Shown here: in pieces, positions 43,084-51,621 of the stretch
Layout: each line of letters begins with the position of its first letter
Numbering within the stretch: the first letter of the stretch is position 1
Source: Oscillospiraceae bacterium
Lineage (GTDB): Bacteria > Bacillota > Clostridia > Oscillospirales > Oscillospiraceae
Length of the DNA: 64,000 nucleotides
Assembly: GCA_017397835.1 (NCBI GenBank)
Contig: JAFQHV010000011.1
Span: 62,001-126,000 of the forward strand
Direction: 5' to 3'
Position numbers and translations under genes: made by a program
Notes under the pieces: model-generated
Seen by the model: only the letters and a program-made list of their open reading frames with translations
Told to the model about the DNA's origin: nothing
Database searches by the model: none

Positions 43084-43116
43084 CAAAAAGGGGACGGCGA
43101 GAGCCGTCCCCTTTCG
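43084..43116 (-). terminator. Terminator after rubredoxin
   Basis: 12-bp stem AAAGGGGACGGC / GCCGTCCCCTTT with GAGA loop; T5 on the minus strand. Confidence 0.85.
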
Positions 43117-43122
43117 ATTTGC

Positions 43123-43257
43123 TTACTCCTGCACGGAAAACTGGTCCTTGCCCACACCGCACAGTTCGCAGGTGAAGTCATCGGGCAGATCTTCCCACTT
43201 TACGCCGGTCTCGGCCTCGTCATAGACCCAGCCGCACACATCGCAGACATATTTCAT
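43123..43257 (-). CDS. Rubredoxin
   Basis: A 44-residue protein (starts MKYVCDVCGWVYD) with two CxxC knuckles, CDVCG and CELCG, that bind one iron. It is slightly short for the family (usually 52-54) but keeps the GVKWEDLPDDFTC loop. It carries electrons to rubrerythrin or superoxide reductase in anaerobes. Ribosome binding site GGAGG lies upstream. Confidence 0.93.
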   Translation of the reverse strand: MKYVCDVCGWVYDEAETGVKWEDLPDDFTCELCGVGKDQFSVQE

Positions 43258-43313
43258 AACAGGTTTCCTCCTTTTCCTTTTGTAAACAGTTTATCCTGTC
43301 GGTTTTATTTTAA

Positions 43314-44114
43314 TCAGGGGCGCATGCCCAAACCACCCTCGAGGGTGATGGTTTCTCCGGTCATATACTTGAAATCGGGGTGTGCAAGCTGGACACAGAC
43401 CCGGCCGATATGCTCCTCGGGGTCGCCGAAGAAGCCCATGGGCGGGGTGTGGACGTTCTTTTCAAAGGCATCGGGGTAGGCCTTTTGGAAGTTCTCCAGC
43501 TGGGCCGTCCAGGCCAGGGGGCACACCACGTTGACGTTGATGCCGTCCTTGCTCCACTCGGTGGCGGCCACGCGGGTCAGGCCGCGGATACCCTCCTTGG
43601 CGGCGGCGTAGGCGCACTGACCGTAGTTGCCGAACAGGCCGGCGCCGGAGGCGAAGTTGATAACGCTGCCCTTGGCCTTGGCCAGATAGGGGTAGCAGGC
43701 CTGCATATAGTAGAACGCCGCGTACAGGCCGGAATAGACGGCCAGATCGAACTGCTCGGTGGTGTGGTCGGCCAGGGTCACGCCGGAGGCGGAGGCCTGT
43801 GCGTTGTTGATGAGCACGTCGATGCCGCCGAAGGCGGCCACAGCCTGTTCCACCACGGCTTTGGCGGTGGCGGCGTTGTCGTTGCCGGCGGCGATGTCGC
43901 CCTGCACGGGCAGCACCTTCACGCCGTACAGCCGCTCCAGCTCCTCCTTGGCATCCTGCAGCTTCTGCACGTTGCGGCCGGTGATGACGATGTTGGCCCC
44001 CTCCTTGGCGTAGGCGGTGGCAATGCCGTAACCGATGGAGCCGGCACGGCCGTCGGACAGGACGGCACGGCCTCCGCCGGTGATAAGCACGGTTTTACCG
44101 GTAAAGTATCCCAT
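43314..44114 (-). CDS. Short-chain dehydrogenase/reductase
   Basis: A 266-residue SDR. The cofactor loop TGGGRAVLSDGRAGSIGYGIA carries an unusual insertion between the glycines; NNAQ (in place of NNAG) is the structural motif, with catalytic YAAAK after SGAGLFGNYGQCA and a serine in the preceding strand. The TGRN segment suggests NADP preference. Substrate unknown. GGAGG precedes the ATG at 44114. Confidence 0.87.
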   Translation of the reverse strand: MGYFTGKTVLITGGGRAVLSDGRAGSIGYGIATAYAKEGANIVITGRNVQKLQDAKEELERLYGVKVLPVQGDIAAGNDNAATAKAVVEQAVAAFGGIDVLINNAQASASGVTLADHTTEQFDLAVYSGLYAAFYYMQACYPYLAKAKGSVINFASGAGLFGNYGQCAYAAAKEGIRGLTRVAATEWSKDGINVNVVCPLAWTAQLENFQKAYPDAFEKNVHTPPMGFFGDPEEHIGRVCVQLAHPDFKYMTGETITLEGGLGMRP

Positions 44115-44182
44115 GTGAATTACCTCCAAAACGTTGATAGGTAAATTATAGCGCATTGCCCGCCCACACGCAAGTGTTTCAT

Positions 44183-44596
44183 TCAGTCCTTTTCTTTATC
44201 AAAGGACCGGATCGCTCCGCTGACGGCGTGGATCTCGTAATCGTATTCCCAGCCGTCACACCGAAATTCCACATCCCATACCTTCACACCATCGTCTATG
44301 TCGAACTCACTGCGCAGGCCCCATACCTGTTCCGCGGTCAGGCCCGCGTGGTTCAGCGCGATTGCCTCGGCCTGTGCCCGGGTCAGCAGGTCCCCGGTCG
44401 GTTCCAACGGCTGCGCCGCGGGTGCGGGTTCAGTCCGGTCAGGCGGAACTTGCGGTGCGGAGGCCGCCGGCGGCAGTATCAAGTCGCCTGCGGGCGGTGT
44501 CGGCACACTGCAGCCGCTCAGTATCAGCGCCAAAATCAGCACCGCCGCAACAGCCAGCAGCGTGGGGGTGATTTTCCTAATCTCACAGCGTGTCAT
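44183..44596 (-). CDS. PepSY-domain lipoprotein
   Basis: A 137-residue exported lipoprotein: basic N-terminus, hydrophobic helix and lipobox LSGC near residue 29, a proline/alanine-rich spacer, then one PepSY domain (LTRAQAEAIALNHAGL ... YDYEIHAVSGAI). PepSY proteins bind or inhibit extracellular proteases. It sits between a terminator and the SDR gene, which it may accompany on one transcript. Confidence 0.85.
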   Translation of the reverse strand: MTRCEIRKITPTLLAVAAVLILALILSGCSVPTPPAGDLILPPAASAPQVPPDRTEPAPAAQPLEPTGDLLTRAQAEAIALNHAGLTAEQVWGLRSEFDIDDGVKVWDVEFRCDGWEYDYEIHAVSGAIRSFDKEKD

Positions 44597-44614
44597 AGTG
44601 TGCCTCCTTTCCCG

Positions 44615-44655
44615 AAGAAAAAACGCAGGGAGAGGCAGCCTCTCCCTGCGTTGTA
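44615..44655 (-). terminator. Terminator of the perR-rubrerythrin operon
   Basis: Perfect 15-bp arms (44622-44636 / 44638-44652) around one A; T6 on the minus strand. Confidence 0.85.
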
Positions 44656-44699
44656 TCGTTGCATTCAAAGCAGGGACTTGCCTTGCTTTTCCCGGATCA

Positions 44700-45287
44700 T
44701 CAGGCGAAGTAGCGCTTCAGCAGACCTTCCAGACCCTTGCCGTGACGAGCTTCGTCCCGGGCCATCTCATGGACGGTGTCGTGGATGGCGTCCAGACCGT
44801 TCTTCTTGGCACAGGCGGCCAGGTCGAACTTACCCTGGGTAGCGCCGTACTCGCAGTCCACGCGCCACTTCAGGTTGTCCTTGGTGGTGGCCTTCATGTT
44901 GGGCTCCAGATCCTCGCCCAGCAGCTCCGCAAACTTGGCGGCGTGCTCGGCCTCCTCATAGGCGGCCTTCTCCCAGTACAGACCCACCTCGGGATAGCCC
45001 TCGCGGTGGGCGATGCGGGCCATGCACAGGTACATGCCCACCTCGGCGCATTCGCCGTTGAAGTTGGCCATCAGCTGGTCAAAGATGTACTTCTTGTCCG
45101 CCTCGGAAATGTCGGGGTTGTTCTTCACAGTCTTGCCGTACACACCGTACTCATGCTCGGCGGCCAGCTTCATCTCGCCCTGAACCTCGTTGAACTTCTC
45201 GGCAGGGACCTTGCAGACAGGGCACTGCTCGGGAGCGCTGTCGCCCTCATGGACATAACCGCAAACGGAACAAACGTACTTTTTCAT
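44700..45287 (-). CDS. Reverse rubrerythrin
   Basis: A 195-residue peroxidase with domain order opposite to classical rubrerythrin. An N-terminal rubredoxin domain (CSVCGYVHEG ... CPVCKVP) is followed by a di-iron four-helix domain with ExxH pairs (YEEAEHAAKF and ARDEARHGKG). It reduces hydrogen peroxide using NAD(P)H-derived electrons in anaerobes. The gene starts 35 nt after perR on the same strand, so it is probably PerR-controlled. GGAGG supports ATG 45287. Confidence 0.93.
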   Translation of the reverse strand: MKKYVCSVCGYVHEGDSAPEQCPVCKVPAEKFNEVQGEMKLAAEHEYGVYGKTVKNNPDISEADKKYIFDQLMANFNGECAEVGMYLCMARIAHREGYPEVGLYWEKAAYEEAEHAAKFAELLGEDLEPNMKATTKDNLKWRVDCEYGATQGKFDLAACAKKNGLDAIHDTVHEMARDEARHGKGLEGLLKRYFA

Positions 45288-45322
45288 AATTTTTTCCTCC
45301 AATTTAATAATTTATTCTGAAT

Positions 45323-45727
45323 TTATTGTGCAGCTTCGTTTTTTATGCATTGGTCGCAGGTGCCGAACACGGTCAAATCGTGGTGGTCTGTGCGGAAACC
45401 GTACCGCTTGCACACCTGCTGCTCTACCTGCTCTCCGGCACGGACGTCGGGAATGTCGATCACGGAATGACAGCAGGTACAGATAAAGTGCGTATGGTTC
45501 TCGGTGTTGGCATCGAACCGCTCGTGTCCATCCACCACACCCACGCTGCGAATCACTCCCTGTTCTCGGAAAAAGGTCAGGTTGCGATACACCGTGCCCA
45601 AGCTCAGATCCGGATGCTCCGGCTTGAGCTGTTGGTACAGCCACTCCGCCGTGGGATGGCTTTTGGTCATCCGCATGGCATCTAAAATGGCCTCGCGCTT
45701 TTTGCTGTATCGGGTCGTTCGCTCCAT
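45323..45727 (-). CDS. perR: PerR-like Fur-family repressor
   Basis: A 134-residue Fur-family protein. The winged helix (residues about 1-80) contains HPTAEWLYQQLKPEHPDLSLGTVYRNLTFF; the dimerisation domain has the HTHFIC histidine pair and two zinc CxxC sets (CTCC region and CDQC). Size and sequence fit PerR, the metal-dependent peroxide sensor. A 19-bp perfect palindrome lies 38 bp upstream of the start, and rubrerythrin is downstream. Confidence 0.9.
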   Translation of the reverse strand: MERTTRYSKKREAILDAMRMTKSHPTAEWLYQQLKPEHPDLSLGTVYRNLTFFREQGVIRSVGVVDGHERFDANTENHTHFICTCCHSVIDIPDVRAGEQVEQQVCKRYGFRTDHHDLTVFGTCDQCIKNEAAQ

Positions 45728-45764
45728 CTCAACCTCCTTTTCCGCAGGTTTTATTCTCTCGCTT

Positions 45765-45783
45765 AACAGTAATAATTACTGTT
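45765..45783. promoter_or_regulatory. PerR-box-like operator
   Basis: Perfect palindrome AACAGTAATAATTACTGTT, close to Fur/PerR boxes. It follows a TTGCAA (45784-45789 on the minus strand) that could be the -35, so binding would block the perR promoter. Confidence 0.8.
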
Positions 45784-45857
45784 TGCAAGATGATAATAAC
45801 ATACAGTCATGCGTTTGTAAAGAGTTTTCGCGCAAAAAACAAAAAATTTTTTTGCAT

Positions 45858-45900
45858 ATAAAAATTCGGGCCGACGCACCTGGGTGCATCGGCCCGTTTT
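45858..45900 (-). terminator. Terminator after the DUF1294 gene
   Basis: Stem CGGGCCGACGCACC with a partly mismatched complement (45867-45896); T-tract on the minus strand. Confidence 0.75.
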
Positions 45901-45918
45901 GCATCAACGGCCGCAGGG

Positions 45919-46194
45919 TCAAACGTTTTGCATACCGACATACATGGCCACCGCCATCTGGGCCAGCAGCAGGCCGGGCATACCGTAGCGGAAGCTGTTG
46001 TGCTGCGTCTTGTGCCGAAAGCATTTTACGCCCAACAGGATTCCGAGCGTACCGCCCAATGTCGCAAGCAGGAACAGCGTACGTTCCGGAATGCGCGCTT
46101 TGCGGTGCCTTGCTCTGCGCTTGTCAACGCCCATGCAGACAAACGCCGTCAGATTGATCAGCACCAACCAAACCAACAATAAGTTAATCAACAT
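45919..46194 (-). CDS. DUF1294 membrane protein
   Basis: A 91-residue protein with three or four membrane helices and the DUF1294 hallmarks: MGVDKRRARHRKARIPERTLFLLATLGGTLG and CFRHKTQHNSFRYG. Function unknown; family members are small inner-membrane proteins. The ATG at 46194 lies within the last codons of ftsH (11-nt overlap), indicating coupled translation. Confidence 0.85.
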   Translation of the reverse strand: MLINLLLVWLVLINLTAFVCMGVDKRRARHRKARIPERTLFLLATLGGTLGILLGVKCFRHKTQHNSFRYGMPGLLLAQMAVAMYVGMQNV

Positions 46195-48286
46195 CTTTCT
46201 TCGCCTCGGTATCCATGCAATTCTCTGTTTCGGTTTCCTCCGTGCCGGCCTCGTCGGCATTCTCTGCCGGCGGAGCCTGAACCGCTTCACTGACCATGTG
46301 AATGTTGCGGGCGGGCGGCTCGATTCCGTCAGTCATGCCGCTGTGGCCGCTGGTGGATGCGTAGGGGTTTTCCACCAGAGAGGGGTCGCGGCCCTCGATG
46401 ATGGCCACCATCTCGCCACCGGTGATGGTTTCCTTGTCCAGCAGGTACTCCACCACCTTGTGCATATCGTCCAGATTGTCCCGAATGACCTGCTCGGCAT
46501 CGGCATAGCAGGCATCCAGAATGGCCTTGACTTCCTTGTCCATGGCCGCAGCGGTGTCCTGGGCACAGTCCAGCCCGTAGCCGCCGTCCAAATACTGGGT
46601 GCGGACCGAGGCCAAAGCCATCATGCCGAACTCCTCGCTCATACCGAACATGGCAACCATCTTGCGGGCCACGTCGGTAGCCTCCTGGATGTCCTGAGAG
46701 GCGCCGTTGGTCATGGTGTTCAGCACCACGCTCTCTGCCGCGCGGCCACCCATGGACACGGCGATCTTAGCCATAAGCTCTTCGCGGGTACGCAGGTTGG
46801 TCTTGTCCTCCTCGGGCATCAGCAGCGTGTAGCCCAAACTGCCTTCGGTATGGGGAACGATGGTGATCTTCTGCACCGGTTCGGCGTTTTTCTGCTTGTA
46901 GGCCACCATAGCGTGACCCACCTCGTGGTAGGCCACCAGTTTGCGCTCAAAGGGGGTAAGCACGGAATTTTTCTTCTCACTGCCGGCGATGACAAATTCA
47001 AAGGAGGCCAGCAGGTCCTCCTGCTTGACGAACCGTCTGCCGTGGCGCACGGCACGCAGGGCCGCCTCATTGGCAAGGTTGGCCAGATCCGCACCCACGC
47101 AGCCGGCAGTGGCCAGAGCGATCTTCTTCAAATCGACATCCTCCGCCAGCCGGATCTTGCGGGTGTGCACCTGCAGGGTCGCCAAACGGCCCGCCAGGTT
47201 AGGCCGGTCGATGGTGATGCGTCGGTCAAAGCGGCCGGGACGCAGCAGGGCGCTGTCCAGCACCTCGGGCCGGTTGGTAGCGGCCAGCACGATGACACCC
47301 TTGGTGGGGTCAAAGCCGTCCAGCTCCGCCAAAAGCTGGTTCAGGGTCTGCTCCCGTTCGTCGTTGCCGCCCATACGGTTGTCGCGGGACTTACCGATGG
47401 TGTCGATCTCGTCGATGAAGATGATACAGGGGGCCAGCTTGGCAGCTTCCTTAAACAGATCGCGCACACGGGAGGCACCCACACCCACGAACATCTCCAC
47501 AAAGTCAGAGCCGCTGATGGAGAAGAAGGGCACGACGGCCTCGCCGGCTACCGCCTTGGCCAGCAGGGTCTTGCCGGTGCCCGGAGGGCCAACCAGCAGA
47601 GCGCCCTTGGGCAGCTTGGCACCGATCTCGGTATATTTGCCGGGGTTGTGGAGAATGTCGATGATCTCCTGCAGGGACTCCTTGGCCTCGTCCTGTCCGG
47701 CCACGTCGGCAAAGGTAACTCCGGTAGACTTTTCCACGTAGACCTTGGCGTTGGCCTTGCCCACGCCGCCCATACCACCCATGCCGCCGCGGCTTCCGAT
47801 CCCGCGGAACATCAGGGTGAACAGGCCCACCATCAGCAGCAGCATGGGCAGCAGATAGCTGACCAGCAGGCTCATAATGAAGGACGGGGCCTCCACCATT
47901 TCAGAGCCATGCTCCACGCCGTAGTAGTCCAGCATGGCATACAGCTGCAGATCCGGAACGGGCGGCGGCGCAGTCACATAGCTGATGGTCATACCCTGTT
48001 TGCCCAGGATATCGGTCAGCTTGTTTTCCTCCGGGTCGTCCAGCTCCACCTCGACACCCTCTTTCAGGAAGATGGTGTACTTGCTGCTCTCCAGCTGGAC
48101 CCGCTCCACGTTGCCCGCCATGACCCACTGTTTGAAGGTGGAATAGTCCACCTCCACCGTGCTGGCGTTTTTGATGCTGGACTGACAGCTGTTGAACAGC
48201 ACCGTCAGCACCAGCGCCCACAGCACGATGCTGACCAGTCCGACTACACGACCCGGTTTGTTTCCGTTACCTTTTTTCTTGTTCAT
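46184..48286 (-). CDS. ftsH: ATP-dependent zinc metalloprotease FtsH
   Basis: A 700-residue membrane AAA protease. Helix 1 lies near residues 14-34, an extracytoplasmic domain follows, and helix 2 lies near residues 135-158. The AAA module has Walker A GPPGTGKT, Walker B IIFIDEID, the second region of homology NRPEVLDSALLRPGRFDR, and the pore loop FVEMFVG. The M41 zinc site is HEVGH. It degrades misfolded membrane proteins and short-lived regulators. ATG 48286 has AGGAGG 11 nt upstream. Confidence 0.97.
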   Translation of the reverse strand: MNKKKGNGNKPGRVVGLVSIVLWALVLTVLFNSCQSSIKNASTVEVDYSTFKQWVMAGNVERVQLESSKYTIFLKEGVEVELDDPEENKLTDILGKQGMTISYVTAPPPVPDLQLYAMLDYYGVEHGSEMVEAPSFIMSLLVSYLLPMLLLMVGLFTLMFRGIGSRGGMGGMGGVGKANAKVYVEKSTGVTFADVAGQDEAKESLQEIIDILHNPGKYTEIGAKLPKGALLVGPPGTGKTLLAKAVAGEAVVPFFSISGSDFVEMFVGVGASRVRDLFKEAAKLAPCIIFIDEIDTIGKSRDNRMGGNDEREQTLNQLLAELDGFDPTKGVIVLAATNRPEVLDSALLRPGRFDRRITIDRPNLAGRLATLQVHTRKIRLAEDVDLKKIALATAGCVGADLANLANEAALRAVRHGRRFVKQEDLLASFEFVIAGSEKKNSVLTPFERKLVAYHEVGHAMVAYKQKNAEPVQKITIVPHTEGSLGYTLLMPEEDKTNLRTREELMAKIAVSMGGRAAESVVLNTMTNGASQDIQEATDVARKMVAMFGMSEEFGMMALASVRTQYLDGGYGLDCAQDTAAAMDKEVKAILDACYADAEQVIRDNLDDMHKVVEYLLDKETITGGEMVAIIEGRDPSLVENPYASTSGHSGMTDGIEPPARNIHMVSEAVQAPPAENADEAGTEETETENCMDTEAKKDVD

Positions 48287-48471
48287 AGGAAGCATTTCCT
48301 CCTGCATATCCAACCCGCAGCCGCGGGCGTTCGTCTTACCAACTTATGACATCATACCATACCGCGCAACCAAAAACAAGGAACTTGGGTGTAAACTTTC
48401 TGTGACAGTCCGCTCAAAATACAAACTTTCCTGCTTTGGCACAATTTATTCTTTCCTCTCCGGTCTGCTTG

Positions 48472-48480
48472 TGTTATAAT
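48472..48480 (+). promoter_or_regulatory. Extended -10 promoter of rlmB
   Basis: TGT-TATAAT; the -35 is weak. It lies 49 bp upstream of the start codon. Confidence 0.6.
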
Positions 48481-48528
48481 GGTATAGTTAAAATTTTGCC
48501 TTTGTTTGCAGACAGAACGGAGGTTCCC

Positions 48529-49311
48529 ATGAAAGAACGCACCCCCCTGCGCCGTTCCGCCCCTGTCGAGGCGGAAAACGATGGCGTGATCGAAGGCCGC
48601 AACGCAGTTGTCGAGGCTCTGCGTGCCGGCGTGACCATCGATAAGATTTTTATTATGAAGGGCGAAACCGATGCCACCTTGGGGCACATCGCCTCCTCTG
48701 CCCGGGAAAAGGGCATTGTGGTGGTGGACGCTGACCGGCGCAAGCTGGACGGCATGAGCCGCACGCACTCTCATCAGGGCGTGATCGCTTTGGCCGCCTG
48801 TCGGGAATACGCCTCTGTGGAGGATATTCTGCAGTCCGCCCGGGACAAGGGCGAAGCGCCCCTCATCGTAGTGTGCGACGAGCTGTCCGATCCCCACAAT
48901 CTGGGTGCCGTCATCCGAACCGCCGAGTGCGCCGGCGCCCACGGCGTCATCATCCCAAAACGCCGCTCCGCCGGTCTGACCGCCATCGTGGCCAAAACTT
49001 CCGCCGGTGCCGTGGCCCATATGCCTGTGGCCCGGGTACCCAACATCCCCTCCCTGCTCAAACAGTTGAAGCAGGCGGGCGTTTGGGTTTTCGGCACCGC
49101 CGCCGATGCAGACACCACCCTCTACAACGCCGATCTGAAGGGGCCCGCTGCCATCGTCATCGGCAGCGAGGGGGACGGCATGGGCCGCCTTGTGGCAGAA
49201 AACTGCGATTTCAAAGTCAGTATTCCCATGAAGGGACACATCAACTCACTCAACGCCTCTGCCGCCGCCGCCATCTTCCTCTACGAGGCGGTGCGCCAGC
49301 GTTTGAACTGA
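48529..49311 (+). CDS. rlmB: TrmH-family 23S rRNA (guanosine-2'-O)-methyltransferase
   Basis: A 260-residue SPOUT methyltransferase. An L30e-like substrate-binding domain (VIEGRNAVVEALRAG ... HQGVIAL) is followed by the knotted catalytic domain with SDPHNLGAVIRTAECAGAHGV, IGSEGDGM and LNASAAAAIFLYE. Organisation fits RlmB (Gm2251) or a close TrmH paralogue. GGAGG supports ATG 48529. Confidence 0.9.
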   Translation: MKERTPLRRSAPVEAENDGVIEGRNAVVEALRAGVTIDKIFIMKGETDATLGHIASSAREKGIVVVDADRRKLDGMSRTHSHQGVIALAACREYASVEDILQSARDKGEAPLIVVCDELSDPHNLGAVIRTAECAGAHGVIIPKRRSAGLTAIVAKTSAGAVAHMPVARVPNIPSLLKQLKQAGVWVFGTAADADTTLYNADLKGPAAIVIGSEGDGMGRLVAENCDFKVSIPMKGHINSLNASAAAAIFLYEAVRQRLN

Positions 49312-49335
49312 ATGTATCAAAAAAGGAAGTCACAC

Positions 49336-51570
49336 ATGAGCGACCATGACGAGAAACAACTGAATAAGCAGGATGCGGAGTTGGCTGAGCTGCGCAGTCT
49401 CGTCGGTGATGCCCGGGGTGACGACCTCTCTCTGGACGACATTTTGGCGGAGTACTCCGAACGCAGCCGGCCCAAGGGTGTCATAACCCTGTCCGACGAG
49501 GAAGACGAGGAAGAAAACCTGCTGGTTTTCCCCACCTCCAACCGTCCTCCCGACCCGGAGCCGACGGACGACGAGCCGGAAGACCCCGTCCCCGAAGAGG
49601 ACCCCGTTTCCCACGATGAAGCATGGGACGAGGATGGTGAGGGCGAACCCGAAGAGGACCCCGGCCCCGGGTCGGCTCCCACCCCGCCCACAGATAACGT
49701 GCTGGAGTTCCCCAGTCCTCAAAGTCCCCTTTCCAGTCTGCTGCAGACTCTGTCCCGCAAGGCAGACGACTACGCCGAGCAGATGTTCACCGAAGAGGAT
49801 CTGGCCACCAGCGACGAGGTCCGCCGCATGGAAGAGCTGGTCCCTGGTGTGGACCGCGAAGAGGTGCCGCACGCCCCCCGTCGCCGTCGGCACGCCCCGG
49901 TTTCCGGGCCGGATCCCTCACCCCAGGAATTGGCGCGCAAGTATGGAGCCGGACTGAAAAGTTTGCGCACGCGCAGTTTGTGCATACTGGTCCTGCTGCT
50001 GCCCGCACTGTACGTAATGCTTTGCGACCTGCTGCCGCTGCCCGCCATCCCCAATCCCTGGCTGCCCGGTCAGCCCCTGTTGACCACCGATATCCGCAAC
50101 TGGTGCGGCAGCTGTCTTTTGGCCATCGCCATGATCTTGAGTTTCGACGTGCTGCGTTCCGGTTTCCGCCAGCTGCGGCAACTTTGCGTCAATATGGACG
50201 CCATTCTGCTGCTGGCCTGCGTATTCTCCCTCATCGACGGGATCACGGCCCCGTTCCTGCTGCCCCGGGAACAGACAGGCTACTTCGCCCTGAATATGCT
50301 GGCGCTGTTCTTCGCCCTGCAGGGCGAGCATCACCGCCGCCGCGGTCTGCGTCTGGCCTGCCGCACCGCTGCCGCCTCCGCCGAACCGTACCTCATTACA
50401 CTGGACGAAGGCAAGTGGAACGGCAGGGACACCTACGCCAAGCACGCGGGTCCTCCGGAAGGCTTCGGCCGTCAGATCCAGGCTCCCGACGGAGCGTGGA
50501 AGATGTTCGCTCTGCTGAGTCCGGTCCTTCTGTGCACCTGCTTTGTCCTCCCCGTTGTCTTCTGTCTGACCAATGCACGGCCTCAACAGATCCTGTGGGC
50601 ACTGGCCGCCGCCTACACCGCCGCCTACAGTCTGTCCGCTCCCCTGCTGTTCAGCCGTCCGTTCCACAAGCTGGCCCGGCGCCTGACCCAGTGCGGCGCG
50701 GCCATTGCCGGCTGGCCCGGTGTGGTCGAACAGCGGCGCGGCGACGGCATTCTGCTGGGGGATCAGGACCTGTTCCCCCCCGGCTCCGTATCCCTCAACG
50801 GCATGAAAGTGTTCGGTGACTGGTCCGGTGAGCGAGTGACCAGCTATACCGCCACGCTGATTCGTGCCGCCGGAACCGGCTTGGACAAGCTGTTTTGCGA
50901 CCTGATGCGTACCCAGGGTATCCTGTACCGTCAGGCGGATCACCTGTGCTGCTACGAGGGCGGCGGTCTGTCCGCCAACATTCGCGGCGATCAGGTGCTG
51001 GTCGGTTCCGCCTCCTTTATGAAGCTGATGGAGGTGGAGCTGCCTCAGGGTTTGAACGTAAAAAACGCCGTCTTCTGTGCCATCGACGGCCGGCTGGCCG
51101 GTATTTTCGCTCTGAACTACACCTTGCCCGACGTAGCGTTTCCCGCCATCGACGCCCTGCTGCAGGAGCGGCTGGCGCCGGTACTTGCCACCCGGGACTT
51201 CAATATCATCCCCGCCATGCTGCAGCAGCGGTTCCGTTTGGCGGTCGCGCGAATGGACTTCCCCCCGGTCCAGCGGCGGCGTGAACTGTCCGACCCGGAG
51301 CAGGGCCACAACGCCACTTTGACCGCCGTCCTGTGCCGGGAGGGCATCTTCCCCCTGTCCGAGGCCGTGGTGGGTGCCCGCCGTCTGCGCCGCGCGGTGC
51401 GGCTCAACGCCGTGCTGGGCTGTTTGGGTTCCGTGTTGGGTACTGCCCTGGCCTGCTACCTGACCGCCATGTCCGCCTTTGCTTCCATCAGTCCCATCAA
51501 CCTTCTGCTGTTCCTGCTTTTGTGGCTGATCCCCTCCTGGTTCATCACCGGCTGGGTGGATCAATACTGA
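49336..51570 (+). CDS. Degenerate P-type-ATPase-like membrane protein
   Basis: A 744-residue protein. Residues 1-200 are soluble and very acidic with Pro-rich stretches. About eight membrane helices then follow in a 4+2+2 pattern. The segment SAPLLFSRPFHKLARRLTQCG matches the post-M4 region of P1B ATPases (usually ATPLAI...), then VLVGSASFM and CAIDGRLAGIFALNYTLPD match N- and P-domain motifs. The phosphorylation motif DKTGT, the TGES loop and the metal CPC motif are all missing. It is probably a non-transporting relative with a structural or sensory role. ATG 49336 follows AAAGGAAG. Confidence 0.6.
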   Translation: MSDHDEKQLNKQDAELAELRSLVGDARGDDLSLDDILAEYSERSRPKGVITLSDEEDEEENLLVFPTSNRPPDPEPTDDEPEDPVPEEDPVSHDEAWDEDGEGEPEEDPGPGSAPTPPTDNVLEFPSPQSPLSSLLQTLSRKADDYAEQMFTEEDLATSDEVRRMEELVPGVDREEVPHAPRRRRHAPVSGPDPSPQELARKYGAGLKSLRTRSLCILVLLLPALYVMLCDLLPLPAIPNPWLPGQPLLTTDIRNWCGSCLLAIAMILSFDVLRSGFRQLRQLCVNMDAILLLACVFSLIDGITAPFLLPREQTGYFALNMLALFFALQGEHHRRRGLRLACRTAAASAEPYLITLDEGKWNGRDTYAKHAGPPEGFGRQIQAPDGAWKMFALLSPVLLCTCFVLPVVFCLTNARPQQILWALAAAYTAAYSLSAPLLFSRPFHKLARRLTQCGAAIAGWPGVVEQRRGDGILLGDQDLFPPGSVSLNGMKVFGDWSGERVTSYTATLIRAAGTGLDKLFCDLMRTQGILYRQADHLCCYEGGGLSANIRGDQVLVGSASFMKLMEVELPQGLNVKNAVFCAIDGRLAGIFALNYTLPDVAFPAIDALLQERLAPVLATRDFNIIPAMLQQRFRLAVARMDFPPVQRRRELSDPEQGHNATLTAVLCREGIFPLSEAVVGARRLRRAVRLNAVLGCLGSVLGTALACYLTAMSAFASISPINLLLFLLLWLIPSWFITGWVDQY

Positions 51571-51579
51571 GCGTCTCAA

Positions 51580-51614
51580 CAAAAACACCCCGTCCTGAGG
51601 ACGGGGTGTTTTCA
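51580..51614. terminator. Bidirectional terminator
   Basis: Stem AAAACACCCCGTCC / GGACGGGGTGTTTT around TGA between convergent genes. Confidence 0.9.
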
Positions 51615-51621
51615 TATCGTA

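Noticed and set aside
49336-51570. Functional heavy-metal-exporting ATPase
   Set aside because: The phosphorylated aspartate motif and the metal-coordinating membrane motif are absent, so catalytic transport is not supported.
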